From IMG/VR virus record IMGVR_UViG_3300031599_001121, positions 1-23,614 of that record: a DNA stretch of 23,614 nucleotides, one strand, 5' to 3'. The DNA is from a virus. Under the pieces are notes generated by a model, which did no database searches, had not been told where the DNA came from, and saw nothing but the letters and a program-made list of their open reading frames with translations. Made by a program: the position numbers and the translations under genes. This document shows positions 22,941 to 23,614 of this stretch, piece by piece. Numbering within the stretch: position 1 is the first letter of the stretch; each line of letters starts with the position of its first letter.

Positions 22941-23614
22941 ATGCTAGCTTTCCAATTATTAAAGTATGGGCTTAGTTCAGGAAAAGTAGTATGAAAATCT
23001 AAGCCACGCCGTTTATCATATTCTTCAAAAAACTTAACAAAGTTTTGTTGTGCATCAATTTTTTCTTGTGCAGGCAATTGTTGTTTCATAAAATCTAAGC
23101 TTCTTTCAAAACGTTGTATTTGATGCGGTTTAAATCCTACCCATCGACTTTCTCTATGCTTGTCTGTATTAGATTTCATAAACTCTAAACACTCATCTCC
23201 GTAATGCCAAAATTCTTTTGGCAATACTCTTAAACTTTGCCACGCTGGATAATGTAGTGCAGGAGTATCTACAAATACTCTATGGCAACCATAGAAGTTA
23301 AGTTTTCCATCATCTTTAGCTACTGTGCTTTTAACATTATGTATACGTTGTAATTCTAATATACCTTCCATTAAACGCTTAATACTCGGCATACTTAACA
23401 TATTTAATGTCACAATAAATGTAACTAGCCCGTCTTTGGTTCTAGTAAGATAATTGTTTACATTATTCCATAGTAGATTAAAGTCTAGAGGATCACGCAT
23501 GTATTCAGCTTGTTCGCCCCATCCGTCAACACTAACATACAGCCTAAAGCTTTCTAATTTTTTTTCCTCGTCAATAAAGCTAACAGTATCGACAAACCTA
23601 TTCCAATTCTTTTG
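22937..23614 (-). CDS. Radical SAM protein, C-terminal part (5' end outside window)
   Basis: The frame is open to the last base of the window, so the N-terminus with the CxxxCxxC motif is missing; the ATG at 23500 is internal. The visible 225 residues begin in a radical SAM barrel: FRLYVSVDGWGEQAEYMR matches the v.vDg....eY.R strand after which W.NVNNYL and FIVTLNMLSMPSI continue the fold. This pattern recurs in phage twitch radical SAM proteins. Only one cysteine pair could be formed in this C-terminal piece (GCHR and DEC), so any auxiliary cluster must be N-terminal, as in the gene at 515-1921. It is coupled by ATGA to the TEK/DxSYD gene. Substrate unknown. Confidence 0.7.
   Translation of the reverse strand, partial: QKNWNRFVDTVSFIDEEKKLESFRLYVSVDGWGEQAEYMRDPLDFNLLWNNVNNYLTRTKDGLVTFIVTLNMLSMPSIKRLMEGILELQRIHNVKSTVAKDDGKLNFYGCHRVFVDTPALHYPAWQSLRVLPKEFWHYGDECLEFMKSNTDKHRESRWVGFKPHQIQRFERSLDFMKQQLPAQEKIDAQQNFVKFFEEYDKRRGLDFHTTFPELSPYFNNWKASI

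Noticed and set aside
1-23614. tRNA genes, CRISPR arrays, insertion sequences, attachment sites and factor-independent terminators
   Set aside because: No cloverleaf, spaced repeat array, transposase or terminal inverted repeat was noticed. Gaps between genes are too short for most of these, and no hairpin with a T-run stood out at 515-518 or 9491-9560. A computed scan could still find weak ones.

Overview
The window is a dense, AT-rich stretch (some lines fall to about 20% G+C) with 29 genes on both strands. Gene ends overlap by 1-28 bases almost everywhere, and the longest gap is about 94 bases. No ribosomal, tRNA, replication, capsid, tail or transposase gene is present. Gene packing, the families present (phage-type twitch radical SAM proteins, phage 2-oxoglutarate oxygenases, SpeD, a flavin halogenase, SGNH proteins) and three NATAARTA boxes resembling T4-type late promoters point to the accessory region of a large marine T4-like myovirus. 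A cyanophage or a phage of SAR11-like bacteria is likely. This is inference: no hallmark phage gene lies in the window, and a bacterial surface-glycan island is not excluded.

Layout. (1) 3-518, plus: the end of a methyltransferase-like gene, meeting tail-to-tail a radical SAM/twitch gene (515-1921, minus). (2) 2016-9538, plus: a ten-gene, translationally coupled operon. In order it encodes a 2OG-Fe(II) oxygenase, an FAD-dependent halogenase-like enzyme, a CPFA-motif protein, a second oxygenase-like protein, a class III aminotransferase, an amidinotransferase, a methyltransferase-fold protein, SpeD (AdoMet decarboxylase), a third oxygenase and an SGNH hydrolase. (3) 9491-13899, minus: a small protein, three radical SAM enzymes, a methyltransferase and a DxD glycosyltransferase-like protein; at least the 11191-12195 part looks less AT-rich. 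(4) 13899-17644, minus, very AT-rich: a sulfotransferase-like protein, a glycosyltransferase-like protein with a TEK/DxSYD signature, a PP-loop ATPase, an isochorismatase-like protein and a tandem DUF2061 membrane protein. (5) 17707-23614, minus: a second PP-loop ATPase, a UDP-sugar dehydrogenase, two SGNH proteins, a second TEK/DxSYD protein and the C-terminal part of a fifth radical SAM protein that runs off the window.

Taken together this looks like a small-molecule or glycan tailoring island. A nucleotide-sugar dehydrogenase, glycosyltransferase-like proteins, a sulfotransferase-like protein, SGNH esterases or acyltransferases and PP-loop amidotransferase-like enzymes would build and decorate a surface glycan. 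The plus operon would make an amine and then a guanidine (aminotransferase then amidinotransferase), perhaps with aminopropylation (SpeD plus a methyltransferase-fold protein), hydroxylation and halogenation. The product and its target (virion glycan, host LPS, a peptide or DNA) cannot be read from the sequence.
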